Shown here: positions 8,356-15,612 of the stretch, piece by piece
Layout of the letters: each line of letters opens with the position of its first letter
Numbering within the stretch: the stretch's first letter is position 1
Assembly: GCA_021844645.1 (NCBI GenBank)
Contig: JAKBTA010000030.1
Span: forward strand, 1-15,612
Direction of reading: 5' to 3'
DNA length: 15,612 nucleotides
Source of the DNA: Nitrospirota bacterium
GTDB lineage: Bacteria > Nitrospirota_A > Leptospirillia > Leptospirillales > Leptospirillaceae
The notes under the pieces: model-generated
The model's database searches: none
What the model was told of the DNA's origin: nothing
What the model saw: the letters and a program-made list of their open reading frames with translations, nothing else
Program-made: the position numbers and the translations under genes

Positions 8356-10097
8356 TCGTGTTTTGGCCGTCTTCCTTTAAAAGGACGGCTTTTGTCTTCT
8401 TGATGGCCATACTCCTTGCGGGCTGTTCGCGGGGGGCGGTGGCCTCATTGAAGCTAGCTCCAAGAGATCCTGTGACAGGTGGACATCTTTCGATGGATAT
8501 CCTGTCGGACCCAAAGACATTCAATCCAGCCCTTGCCTCTGAAACTTCAAGCACCCAGATTCTTGGATACCTGTTTCGTGGATTGACTCGTGAATCCCCG
8601 GAAGATGGCTCCATCAAACCTGATCTCGCAACCAGTTGGCAAATCAGCCAAGGAGGAAAAAGGGTCACCTTTTTTCTGGCCAGAAATCTCAAATGGTCAG
8701 ATGGTGCCCCTCTTGATGGTCGGGATGTTCTGTTTACCTATCAGGATGTCTACAATAACCCCAAAGTGGCAACACCGATCAGAAGTCTTTTGACGGTCGC
8801 AGGAAAGCCCATTCATGTTTCCCTGAAAGACAACTATACAGTGGTTTTTGAGACTGCAGTTCCTTTTGCTCCACTTCTCGAAGAGCTGGGAGCGGAGATC
8901 TTGCCCCGACATGTTCTTGCTCCGGCTGTTTCTTCGGGAACCTTTAACGAGTCTTGGTCCATTCGGGAAAACCCCCGGCACATTGTGGGCTCAGGTCCTT
9001 TCATGATGACCCGTTATGTCCCTGGTCAGATTGTTTCTCTGGAGGTCAATCCGCATTATACTCCCCCTCCCGGGCTTAAGCCTTCTCCAGGTTGCCCTCT
9101 TCCGTGTCTTCGTTCCATTGACTTGCGCATTGTGGGAGATGCAAACAGCCAACTGGTCCGATTTTTGGCAGGAAAAGGAGATCTCTACGGCGTGAGTCCC
9201 AGTGAGATGTCTTTGTTGAAGCCGGCAGCAAAACGGGCAGCTTTTACCCTTTTTACACGGGGACCGGGGCTTTCGGAATCATTTTTGACCTTTAACCAGA
9301 ATCCAAGATCTCCTGTGGCCTCTTACAAGCGGGCTTGGTTCATGTCGAGAAAATTCCGCGAAGCCATTGCCTGGTCCATTGACCGAAAAGCGATGATTTC
9401 CATCGTTGAAAACGGGATGGGTGAGCCCATATATGGACCTGTTTCACCATCTGTCAAAGCGTTTTACCATCAGACATACCCCGTCTACAGACACGATCCG
9501 GAAAAAGCCCGATCTCTTTTGAGGGAAGCTGGCTTCCTGCTAAAAAAGAGGAGGCTTTTTGACTCATCTGGACATGCCGTTGAAATTGTTCTTCTGACGA
9601 ATGTGGAAAGTCCGCAGAGAATGTTGATGGCCCAGATTGTGCAATCCAATCTGAGGGAAGTCGGGATCAAGGTCCGGGTTGTTGGCCTACAGTTCAATAT
9701 GCTGGCGACAAATGTAATGACCTCCTTCAACTGGGAGATGCTTCTTTTCGGTCTCACAGGGGTAACCGATCCTCATGGCGATGCCGCGGTATGGAAGTCA
9801 TCCGGGTTTCTGCATCTCTGGAATCCCAGGGAAAAAAAGCCACAGGAAGCATGGGAGGCACAGATTGATAGCCTTTTTGAAGAAGGTTCACTCGAGATGG
9901 ATCCCGAAAAACGGAAAAAAATCTACGACCAATGGCAGGATATTGCCCATCATGAGCTTCCGATGGTGGACCTTGTGACCCCTGACGGCATTACAGCTGT
10001 GAGAAAAACACTTGGAGGGATCAGACCATCCCCCCTGGGAGGAGTTGTTCCGCATATTACACAAGTGTATCAAAAAGCAAGGATTGTCCATTCATGA
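8352..10097 (+). CDS. ABC transporter substrate-binding lipoprotein, family 5 (peptide/nickel type)
   Basis: A 581-residue periplasmic receptor tethered by lipid. The N-terminus has basic residues K10-R11, a hydrophobic run and a lipobox LLAGC with the lipidation site at Cys25. Segments KPDLATSWQIS, LKWSDGAPLDGRDVLFTYQDV and IVGSGPFMMTRYVPGQ are hallmarks of SBP_bac_5 proteins (DppA/OppA/NikA class). Near the middle, FREAIAWSIDRKAMI and later DPEKARSLLREAGF are the family's second signature. The ligand is probably a peptide but cannot be read from sequence. The GTG start overlaps the secG stop and has no good ribosome site, so translation may depend on coupling. Met18 is too late a start because it would remove the signal n-region. 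Its stop overlaps the permease start (ATGA). Confidence 0.92.
   Translation: MIVFWPSSFKRTAFVFLMAILLAGCSRGAVASLKLAPRDPVTGGHLSMDILSDPKTFNPALASETSSTQILGYLFRGLTRESPEDGSIKPDLATSWQISQGGKRVTFFLARNLKWSDGAPLDGRDVLFTYQDVYNNPKVATPIRSLLTVAGKPIHVSLKDNYTVVFETAVPFAPLLEELGAEILPRHVLAPAVSSGTFNESWSIRENPRHIVGSGPFMMTRYVPGQIVSLEVNPHYTPPPGLKPSPGCPLPCLRSIDLRIVGDANSQLVRFLAGKGDLYGVSPSEMSLLKPAAKRAAFTLFTRGPGLSESFLTFNQNPRSPVASYKRAWFMSRKFREAIAWSIDRKAMISIVENGMGEPIYGPVSPSVKAFYHQTYPVYRHDPEKARSLLREAGFLLKKRRLFDSSGHAVEIVLLTNVESPQRMLMAQIVQSNLREVGIKVRVVGLQFNMLATNVMTSFNWEMLLFGLTGVTDPHGDAAVWKSSGFLHLWNPREKKPQEAWEAQIDSLFEEGSLEMDPEKRKKIYDQWQDIAHHELPMVDLVTPDGITAVRKTLGGIRPSPLGGVVPHITQVYQKARIVHS
8365..8394 (+). terminator. Terminator-like hairpin inside the signal-peptide codons of the binding protein
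   Basis: GCCGTC (8366-8371) pairs with GACGGC (8384-8389), extended inward by a T-G and a T-A pair, with an 8-nt loop. TTTT (8390-8393) follows. It lies about 10-40 nt after the secG stop and overlaps codons 5-14 of the next gene. It could end part of the gap-pgk-secG transcripts when ribosomes do not cover it. Confidence 0.45.
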
Positions 10098-11062
10098 TCA
10101 GAAATATCCTGATCCGACTCCTCAATCTGATTCCGGTTTTGGTCGGAATCTCCTTTCTTTCATTTTTATTGATGAGGTTGTCCCCTGGAGACTTTCTGTC
10201 CCAAATGTCCCTGAATCCCCAGGTCTCTCCCGAAATTATCGCCAAGCTTCGCTCCCTGTATGGGCTGGATCAGCCCTTGCCAATCCAATATGTGAAGTGG
10301 GTAGAAGCTCTGGCTCGGGGGGAGTTCGGCTATTCCTTCTCGTATCATGTCAAAGTGAGCGATCTGATCTTATCGAGGGTTCCGAATACACTTCTTCTGG
10401 CGATCACTTCAGTCTTACTCTCCTGGGGGCTTGCGATTCCCCTTGCCATTCGTGGTGCGATGCGTCCGAACGGATTCCTTGACCGGACTCTGACCGGATT
10501 TTCCTATCTGAGCATTGCAATTCCCTCTTTTTTCCTCGCCATTCTTGGTGTTCTTCTGGCTGGTGAGACTGGATGGTTTCCGATCGGAGGGGCTTCCAGT
10601 CCTGGTGTCCTGGGAAGCTCGTCCTGGACGATTTTTGTTGACAGGATTCATCATTTGATCTTGCCTGCATTCACTCTGGCTATTGGATCAATAGGGGTTC
10701 TATACCGTTTGATGAAGTCTTCAGTCATGGAGGTGATGGGGAAGCCATGGATGACCGCTGCCCGGGCCCGAGGTCTTTCTCCAGCATTGCTCCGACGACG
10801 TTACCTGTTCCGAAACGCCATTAACCCCTTGATTACCATCTTTGGATTTGAGCTCGGAGGATTATTGTCCGGTGCAGCCTTTACGGAAATGGTTTATGGC
10901 TGGCCGGGAATGGGAAGACTGATGCTTCATGCTGTCATGAGTCAGGATCTGTATCTGGTGATGGGTGGGATCATGACCGGTGCAGTGATGTTGCTTGTGG
11001 GGAATATGATTGCCGACACCTGTCTCTGGTTCCTTGATCCCAGGGTGAGAGAGGAACATTGA
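10094..11062 (+). CDS. ABC transporter permease, DppB/OppB family
   Basis: A 322-residue inner-membrane permease, one half of the channel of a peptide-type importer. The N-terminus MIRNILIRLLNLIPVLVGIS and the following LSPGD motif are typical of DppB-like proteins, as is LRSLYGLDQPLPIQYVKW in the first periplasmic loop. At least five further hydrophobic helices follow. The cytoplasmic EAA-type coupling loop is at about 215-245 (TAARARGLSPALLRRRYLFRNA). The C-terminal part FTEMVYGWPGMGRLML is highly characteristic. Start ATG overlaps the upstream stop and its own stop overlaps the next permease start (TGATG), so the three transporter genes are tightly coupled. Confidence 0.93.
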   Translation: MIRNILIRLLNLIPVLVGISFLSFLLMRLSPGDFLSQMSLNPQVSPEIIAKLRSLYGLDQPLPIQYVKWVEALARGEFGYSFSYHVKVSDLILSRVPNTLLLAITSVLLSWGLAIPLAIRGAMRPNGFLDRTLTGFSYLSIAIPSFFLAILGVLLAGETGWFPIGGASSPGVLGSSSWTIFVDRIHHLILPAFTLAIGSIGVLYRLMKSSVMEVMGKPWMTAARARGLSPALLRRRYLFRNAINPLITIFGFELGGLLSGAAFTEMVYGWPGMGRLMLHAVMSQDLYLVMGGIMTGAVMLLVGNMIADTCLWFLDPRVREEH

Positions 11063-12072
11063 TGGGTAGGTTGGGAAGGTTCCTGAATAAAGGGGGGTGG
11101 GCAGGAAAGATTCTGTTGGGTTTATTTGTTGTATCTCTTTTTGGAGAATTTTTTGTTCCGTATGGGTATAACAATGTTCGCTTCGACTTGTCCTATGCGC
11201 CTGCCATTTACCCAAGAGTCACAGCGTCCGGGATTGTTGTTCCCATTCTGGAGCAGGTTGATCCCATCACCCGGACCTATCGAATTGTTCCTGGAAAAGA
11301 ATCCAGTGTGCATTTTTTTTGTAAGGGGGATCGGTATCGATTGCTGGGAGTTTTTCCTTCAGAGCTTCATTTGATCTGTGTTGATGCCCCTGGCCGGATC
11401 TCATTTTTAGGATCAGATGCCTTGGGCCGTGACCTTTTTTCCCGTTTGATTGTTGGGATGCGACTTTCGTTTCTTCTTTCTCTTTTTGGAGTTGCGATTT
11501 CTTTTGTGGTCGGCGTCACTGCCGGATTGATAGCCGGCTATCGTGGTGGTTGGGTCGATGCTGTGATCATGAGAACCGGAGAGGTCTTCATGGCGATCCC
11601 GTCACTCTACCTTTTGATGGGTTTCCGGGCACTGTTTCCCCCGGGGATTCCGTCGGGAGAGGCAGCCATTGTCATCACCGGAGCATTGGCTCTGGTCGGT
11701 TGGGCCAGTCTTGCAAGGGTCATCAGGGGAGTGACGATGTCGTTGGTCAAGGAGGATTATGTCCTCGCTGCAAAGTCCTCCGGAGCCCGTCCCCTGGACA
11801 TTTTTTTAAAACATCTATTGCCGAACATGTCTCCCTATCTGGTTGTTGCTGTGACATTGTCTGTTCCAGGATTTATCGTTGGTGAGGCTGGGCTCAGCTT
11901 TCTTGGTCTGGGGATTTCTCCACCCCACCCCAGTCTGGGGAACATGCTGGCGGATGCGCAAAGCCTTACTGTGATCAGAACCGCCCCATGGCTTTTGATG
12001 GCAGGATTTCTTGTTGTGGTTTTGGTGATGATGTTTAACCGCCTGGGTGATCATATCCGGGAAAGTGATTGA
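11062..12072 (+). CDS. ABC transporter permease, DppC/OppC family with long first periplasmic loop
   Basis: A 336-residue second permease of the importer. After the first helix (about 18-33) there is a periplasmic insert of some 85 residues before the conserved FLGSDALGRDLFSRLIVGMRLS. Many OppC-like proteins carry an insert of this kind, with an HFFCKGDRYRLLGVFPSELH-like stretch. Helices continue to the end; the EAA coupling loop is at about 220-250 (YVLAAKSSGARPLDIFLKHLLPN), and GLSFLGLGISPPHPSLGNML is a family signature. The ATG at 11062 with GAGGA 6 nt upstream is preferred over the adjacent in-frame TTG at 11059. No ATPase gene follows; an HAD phosphatase starts 12 bp downstream. Confidence 0.92.
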   Translation: MGRLGRFLNKGGWAGKILLGLFVVSLFGEFFVPYGYNNVRFDLSYAPAIYPRVTASGIVVPILEQVDPITRTYRIVPGKESSVHFFCKGDRYRLLGVFPSELHLICVDAPGRISFLGSDALGRDLFSRLIVGMRLSFLLSLFGVAISFVVGVTAGLIAGYRGGWVDAVIMRTGEVFMAIPSLYLLMGFRALFPPGIPSGEAAIVITGALALVGWASLARVIRGVTMSLVKEDYVLAAKSSGARPLDIFLKHLLPNMSPYLVVAVTLSVPGFIVGEAGLSFLGLGISPPHPSLGNMLADAQSLTVIRTAPWLLMAGFLVVVLVMMFNRLGDHIRESD

Positions 12073-12084
12073 AGGGATTCTCAA

Positions 12085-12762
12085 ATGGTTCGTGACAAGG
12101 TTTCCCCAGAGTTGATCCTCTGGGATCTGGACGGCACTCTTGTTGATTCGAGTGCAGATCTCGTAAGGGCGACGAACGAGGCAATGAGAACATTGGGATA
12201 TCCCGATGTGGATCAGGCGCATTTTGCCCGTATGGTAGGAAATGGAGTTCGTTATCTTGTGAGTGCGGCGTTGCCACCAGAGTCAAGAGAGAGAGAGCAG
12301 GAAAAGGCTATTGAGATTTTCATGGAATATTATCGCGGGCATATTGCCGATAAAACCCGGTATTTTGAGGGAATCCCTGATTTATTGGCCGAATTGCCCG
12401 TGGATCATGTCATTGTTTCAAACAAAAGGGAGGAGCTTTGCAGACTTCTAGTAGACAAACTGGAGTCTGGATCCTGGTTTAAAGAGATTGTTGGAGGGGA
12501 TACTTTTGTCAATCGAAAACCCCACCCACAACCAATATTGGAGATGGTCAAACGTTTTTCTGTTGACCCTTCCAGAGTTGTGATGATAGGAGACAGCATT
12601 CTGGATATAGAATCGGGACTCAAGGCGGGAGTTCAGACAATTGGTGTGACGTGGGGATTTGGGGATCCACTTGAAAACAGTGAGATCAACCCTGATCATG
12701 TCTTCAGGAATGTGTCTGGGATGGCGAGTTTTCTGAAGCAATCCTGTCTCGGGAGGGTCTGA
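12085..12762 (+). CDS. HAD-family hydrolase, phosphoglycolate-phosphatase-like
   Basis: A 225-residue soluble phosphatase. HAD motif I is DLDGTLVDS with nucleophile Asp14 and Asp16; motif II is VSNK with Ser112; motif III is the Lys145 in RKPHPQP; motif IV is GDSILDIESG with Asp170 and Asp174. A helical cap region lies at about 22-95. This is the Gph/PpaX layout, whose members remove phosphate from 2-phosphoglycolate or from pyrophosphate; the true substrate is not determined by these motifs. The ATG follows AAGGGA by 7 nt and lies 12 bp behind the permease, so it is probably co-transcribed with the transporter. Its 3' end overlaps the convergent DUF4149 gene by 59 bp. Confidence 0.88.
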   Translation: MVRDKVSPELILWDLDGTLVDSSADLVRATNEAMRTLGYPDVDQAHFARMVGNGVRYLVSAALPPESREREQEKAIEIFMEYYRGHIADKTRYFEGIPDLLAELPVDHVIVSNKREELCRLLVDKLESGSWFKEIVGGDTFVNRKPHPQPILEMVKRFSVDPSRVVMIGDSILDIESGLKAGVQTIGVTWGFGDPLENSEINPDHVFRNVSGMASFLKQSCLGRV

Positions 12763-13219
12763 ATGAAAAGGCCAATGGGAGACAAAGCGTTAAAAACATC
12801 ACAAGTGAAACGCTGTTCAGAATGACAGAGAGCTCATGAATCTTGTCAAAATGAGCTTTTTCCGCAAGGTCTGCCGGATGGGCAAGCCAGCGGGTTCGTG
12901 AAACAATTGCCTCAGGTCCCAGAACTCCAGCCAAAAGACCATTTATTACTGAGATAAAAAACCAGGATCCGATTGTGATCTTGGCAAATGGCTGTTTTCT
13001 GTCGGCCATAAGGAAAGAGAGAGCCAGCTCCACGAGGCTTAGGATAAAAAGAAGATGAAAATAGGGTGGAAAGAGAACGCCTGTGGCCTCAGCTGCCTTG
13101 GGGATGCCCAGATGGGTAAAGAGGAGAGGTGCTACAAATAGGGCAAGGAACAGTGTTGCCCCGGTCAGGAAAATAAGAATGTAGGAGTAAAACCCCCTAA
13201 GTAGTCGTTGATAGAGCAT
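12704..13219 (-). CDS. DUF4149-type membrane protein
   Basis: A 171-residue integral membrane protein of unknown function with four predicted helices at about 10-33, 47-70, 78-100 and 133-153. The first helix contains FLALFVAPLLF and continues to an ATGVLFPPYF segment. The third loop carries HFDKIHELSVILNSVS, the AxxFxxxHxxSxxxN pattern I associate with DUF4149 (TMEM205-like) proteins. The tail is short and polar. The 3' end overlaps the convergent phosphatase gene by 59 bp, so both cannot have a separate terminator there. There is no ribosome site before the ATG, but promoter-like boxes sit so close that the mRNA could be leaderless. Confidence 0.78.
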   Translation of the reverse strand: MLYQRLLRGFYSYILIFLTGATLFLALFVAPLLFTHLGIPKAAEATGVLFPPYFHLLFILSLVELALSFLMADRKQPFAKITIGSWFFISVINGLLAGVLGPEAIVSRTRWLAHPADLAEKAHFDKIHELSVILNSVSLVMFLTLCLPLAFSFRPSRDRIASENSPSQTHS

Positions 13220-13225
13220 ATGGTC

Positions 13226-13254
13226 ATGGTAGGCATAGAAAGGGAGAAGGTCAA
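13226..13254 (-). promoter_or_regulatory. Possible promoter for the DUF4149 gene, close to its start codon
   Basis: On the minus strand TTGACC (13254-13249) and TACCAT (13231-13226) are 17 bp apart. The usual distance to the start site would place +1 on or next to the A of the ATG at 13219, giving a leaderless transcript. Confidence 0.35.
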
Positions 13255-13808
13255 GAGGTATGGAGTTCTTGGGATGGATGGAGAGAAAGTCTTGGGGGAA
13301 GAGAGAATGGAGAACAGTATATTCAGGTTAAGTTGATAGGTCGAGTTTATCCGGTTCGGTAAAAGCTTTTTGGATGTCCATTGGAAACGTTTTTCTCCAA
13401 AGTAGGGATCCCATGGCGGAAAACGCTCTGGGAAAGTGCTCCTTGTGGTTCCGATGATCTCTTATGGGTCCGTTTCCGTTTTAACCTTATCTTTCCCTGT
13501 TAGTTGAAATCACGCCTTTTTATTCTCATGGACCACTGTGAGTCGATTCTACTGAAATCCTCCTTTCTGAACTTCATGAAAGCAGGTAGTCCTTGGGCTG
13601 TTAAAGATGGCCATATTCTGTTCTCGCTACAACTCCCTACAGCAGTATTGAAAAAAAATAAAAAATTTGATCTAATCAAAAGGATTTTTGTTCGTGATTT
13701 AACGGAAGGCCTTGAGAACCCGTCTGCAGTCTTCAGATTGAATCAATCGTTCACGGGCGCGGTGCGGCTCCCCTAAGTTTTTATCTTTCTCCGGATTGAT
13801 TTGTCTCA
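13255..13808. other. Long intergenic stretch before the ATP synthase operon
   Basis: About 550 bp lie between the DUF4149 gene promoter and the first ATP synthase gene. No convincing gene is present. A 90-codon frame from TTG 13504 has no ribosome site and the operon promoter lies inside it. The last third is A/T-rich and contains the promoter at 13648-13676; the rest shows no clear RNA gene or repeat. Confidence 0.5.
13648..13676 (+). promoter_or_regulatory. Sigma-70-type promoter for the ATP synthase operon
   Basis: TTGAAA (13648-13653) and TCTAAT (13671-13676) are 17 bp apart, each one mismatch from consensus, with a strongly A-rich spacer. Predicted start is near 13683, leaving a leader of about 125 nt before the first gene. 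Confidence 0.7.
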
Positions 13809-14159
13809 TTGGTGAAATGGTATGTTCTGGATCTTCCAGGATATGTTCCGGGGGGCATTGGTATGGGGCCGATGCTTGTTGTTCGGGTTGGTTTAGAGCT
13901 TCTGGTTGCAATTTTCATGGGTGCTCTGGCGGGCTTTTGGCTGGACAAGGAGACGGGCCGGGCCTTTTTTCCCATGTTTTCTCTTTTGGGTTTTCTTCTT
14001 GGAAGTTCCGGTGGGATGTTGCTCGTTTACCAGACGATGAAGCTGCCGGGAAAAGCCAAATTGAAGGAAGAAAAAGGGGAAGATCCAGTTTACGACAAAC
14101 ATCCATTGCCGGAAAAAGAGGCCAAGAAGTCTCCAGGCGATGGTGAAAAGCTCCTGTAG
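13809..14159 (+). CDS. AtpI/AtpZ-like small Fo assembly protein
   Basis: A protein of up to 116 residues with two helices, at about 22-45 (VVRVGLELLVAIFMGALAGF) and 53-75. The linker WLDKETGRAFFPMFSLLGFLLG matches the G.WLD...G..P....LGFLLG pattern of the small proteins that open many atp operons (pfam09527 type). A charged, Lys/Glu/Pro-rich tail follows. These proteins help assemble the c-ring or transport Mg2+; which applies here is unknown. The start is uncertain: TTG 13809, GTG 13812, or ATG 13863, which begins closer to the conserved part. None has a strong ribosome site. A second frame of equal length over the same bases lacks these motifs. Confidence 0.78.
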   Translation: MVKWYVLDLPGYVPGGIGMGPMLVVRVGLELLVAIFMGALAGFWLDKETGRAFFPMFSLLGFLLGSSGGMLLVYQTMKLPGKAKLKEEKGEDPVYDKHPLPEKEAKKSPGDGEKLL

Positions 14160-14241
14160 ACATAGAAATCCTCATATGGCATCTGTAATGGGACGGATTT
14201 CTTTGTGGCAGGAATCATTTGAATAGAAAGATGGAGTATAA

Positions 14242-14976
14242 GTGAACGGAAATCCCCTTGAGGAATTTTTTCTTCACCCAATCTTAAAGATGCACATGCT
14301 TGGTTTTGATATATCGATCACTCAGGCTGTGATGGCCATGTGGGTCATTATTGGCGTTGCGATCGTTATTGCGTCAATCCTTCAATCGGGTGCTTCCATT
14401 GTGCCTGGAAAGCTGCAGAGCCTTGTTGAAATGCTTTACGAGACGATGGTCAAGGTGGTGGATGAAAACATTGGTGAAGAGAAAAGAAAAACCTATCTTC
14501 CCTGGATTTTGTCCCTGTTCCTCTTTGTATTCCTCGGAAACTTCATCGGACTAGTCCCCGGATCGTTTACGATTACGAGCGAGCTCCTGATCACGGGGAT
14601 GCTGGCTTTGGGTGTTTATCTGGTCAGTCTTGTTGTCGGATTTGCCACACATGGAGTCAAGTTTCTGTCCATATTGGTTCCGGAGGGCGTCCCCGGCTGG
14701 ATGTTGCCATTGATCATTCCGATTGAAATCATCTCCCAGCTGGCTCGACCCCTGTCTTTGGCTGTTCGTCTTTTTGCCAATATGACGGCTGGTCATACGA
14801 TTCTTTTTGTCCTTTTTTCACTGACGGGGGCGCTGGCCATCTACTTGAAATGGCTGCCGTTCTCAATATCCGTGGTCCTCTACCTACTTGAGGTCCTGGT
14901 CGCCTTTATTCAGGCGTATATTTTTGCCATCCTGTCGGCGGTCTATCTGGGACAGGCTGTCAAACTCAACCACTGA
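14242..14976 (+). CDS. atpB: F-type ATP synthase subunit a
   Basis: A 244-residue inner-membrane subunit that, with the c-ring, forms the proton path. Several hydrophobic helices are present. The essential Arg is at position 176 in RPLSLAVRLFANMTAGH, the counterpart of E. coli Arg210. The C-terminal helix region LLEVLVAFIQAYIFAILSAVYL is typical. The start is GTG 14242 with GGAG 5 nt upstream; an 82-bp gap separates it from the AtpI/AtpZ-like gene. It is followed 33 bp later by atpE, the usual bacterial order. Confidence 0.96.
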   Translation: MNGNPLEEFFLHPILKMHMLGFDISITQAVMAMWVIIGVAIVIASILQSGASIVPGKLQSLVEMLYETMVKVVDENIGEEKRKTYLPWILSLFLFVFLGNFIGLVPGSFTITSELLITGMLALGVYLVSLVVGFATHGVKFLSILVPEGVPGWMLPLIIPIEIISQLARPLSLAVRLFANMTAGHTILFVLFSLTGALAIYLKWLPFSISVVLYLLEVLVAFIQAYIFAILSAVYLGQAVKLNH

Positions 14977-15009
14977 AATACCCGATAAACGGAAAACGGA
15001 GGAATTGTA

Positions 15010-15240
15010 ATGGATGTTCATGCTGCTGCTTTGATTGGTATGGGTGCTGCCGCAATTGGTGTGGCCGGATCAGGTGCTGGAATCGGCTATATCTTCGGAA
15101 AGATGATCGAGGCAGTTGCCCGCCAGCCAGAGGCTGAGGCTAGGGTGTCAAAATACATGTGGCTGGGGTTTGCTTTGTCAGAAGCCGTTGCCCTTTATGC
15201 CCTTGTTATTGCGTTCATCATCATGGGTCTCCGTTCTTAG
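15010..15240 (+). CDS. atpE: F-type ATP synthase subunit c
   Basis: A 76-residue two-helix proteolipid that forms the rotating ring. Helix 1 carries the glycine-rich run GVAGSGAGIGYIFG, the polar loop has ARQPEAE at 37-43, and helix 2 has the ion-binding carboxylate Glu58 in ALSEAVALY. The position after the Glu is Ala, not the Ser/Thr of sodium-binding rings, and the helix-1 position aligned with the sodium-type Gln is Ile25. This points to proton coupling; the alignment was made by eye. The ribosome site GGAGGA 6 nt before ATG is the strongest in the operon, as expected for the most abundant subunit. Confidence 0.97.
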   Translation: MDVHAAALIGMGAAAIGVAGSGAGIGYIFGKMIEAVARQPEAEARVSKYMWLGFALSEAVALYALVIAFIIMGLRS

Positions 15241-15257
15241 GTCGGAAAACCGGGGTT

Positions 15258-15289
15258 GGATCATCCTGACGATTATGTCGGGATGATCC
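15258..15289 (+). other. Stable stem-loop between atpE and atpF
   Basis: Arms 15258-15270 and 15277-15289 (GGATCATCC...GGATGATCC outermost) pair over 13 positions with one T-G wobble around the loop GATTAT. There is no T-run, so it is more likely an RNA processing or stabilising structure than a terminator. Confidence 0.75.
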
Positions 15290-15307
15290 CGATGGAAGGG
15301 AGCAAAA

Positions 15308-15612
15308 GTGCCTCAGTTTGATCAGACTTTTTTTTCATCACTGACTTTCTGGTCAGTGCTTTCTTTTATCTTGATGCTGTTGATTGTCCGACGTTATCTT
15401 TTGCCTTCCCTGACGAAAGTTCTGGATGAGCGGCGTCAAAAGGTAATGGGCGATATTGAGGCAGCAGAAAAAGCGCGCAAGGAATCTGAGCGTCTTCTGG
15501 AAGAGCACCGCCAACTTCTTGCCCAGGCAAAGGGACAGGCTGATGCCATCTTGCATCAGGCAGAAGAAATGGCGCGGGTGATTCGCGAAGAAAAGCAGCA
15601 GCATGAACATCC
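15308..15612 (+). CDS. atpF: F-type ATP synthase subunit b, N-terminal part (runs off the right edge)
   Basis: From the GTG at 15308 an open frame of 101 codons reaches the window end. GGGAG lies 5 nt upstream. Residues 1-8 (MPQFDQTF) lead into one membrane helix (about 10-27), then the RRYLLPSLTKVLDERRQKV junction. A long charged helix rich in Ala, Glu, Lys and Gln follows, the coiled-coil stator stalk that holds F1 still. The MPQFD opening is shared with b' subunits of organisms having two b-type genes. A second b gene further right is therefore possible but cannot be seen here. Confidence 0.93.
   Translation, partial: MPQFDQTFFSSLTFWSVLSFILMLLIVRRYLLPSLTKVLDERRQKVMGDIEAAEKARKESERLLEEHRQLLAQAKGQADAILHQAEEMARVIREEKQQHEH

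Noticed and set aside
13504..13776. A 90-codon frame from a TTG before the ATP synthase genes
   Set aside because: It has no ribosome site, shows no recognisable motif, and contains the near-consensus atp promoter in its middle, so it is more likely chance.
13796..14146. Second 116-codon frame over the AtpI/AtpZ-like gene
   Set aside because: It is Cys/Trp/Arg-rich, lacks two clean helices and has no family motif, unlike the overlapping frame.

Overview
The window looks like chromosomal DNA of a free-living bacterium with moderate GC content. The gene set is housekeeping: glycolysis/gluconeogenesis, pyrimidine synthesis, cell wall, Sec secretion, peptide-type ABC transport and F-type ATP synthase. 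Protein style and layout fit Nitrospirota, and a Leptospirillum-like acidophile is my best guess. That guess is inference from memory of the family, not something read directly from the sequence. No mobile element, CRISPR array, tRNA or rRNA was seen.

Left part, minus strand (1-1774): a conserved hypothetical protein, then tpiA, then the N-terminal part of a phosphate acetyl/butyryltransferase that runs off the left edge. tpiA and the transferase overlap by one base (TGATG), so they are probably translated together. A divergent intergenic region (1775-2020) with a 10-nt direct repeat separates them from pyrE on the plus strand.

Middle, plus strand (2021-8355): pyrE; an isolated gene for a 50-residue single-pass membrane protein with a 22-bp palindrome upstream and a clear rho-independent terminator downstream; a class A penicillin-binding protein; then gap, pgk and secG behind a good sigma-70-type promoter. 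gap and pgk overlap at TTGA.

plus strand, 8352-12762: a peptide/nickel-type ABC importer (lipoprotein binding protein and two permeases, all with overlapping start and stop codons), followed by a phosphoglycolate-phosphatase-like HAD hydrolase. No ATP-binding subunit of the transporter is present. A terminator-like hairpin lies inside the signal-peptide codons of the binding protein, where the transcription unit could be split.

Right part: a convergent DUF4149-type membrane protein on the minus strand, a roughly 590-bp stretch with no convincing gene but a strong promoter, then the Fo part of ATP synthase (AtpI/AtpZ-like, atpB, atpE, start of atpF). A stable hairpin sits between atpE and atpF.

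There is no obvious new multi-gene system. The most interesting items are regulatory structures and the small membrane protein.
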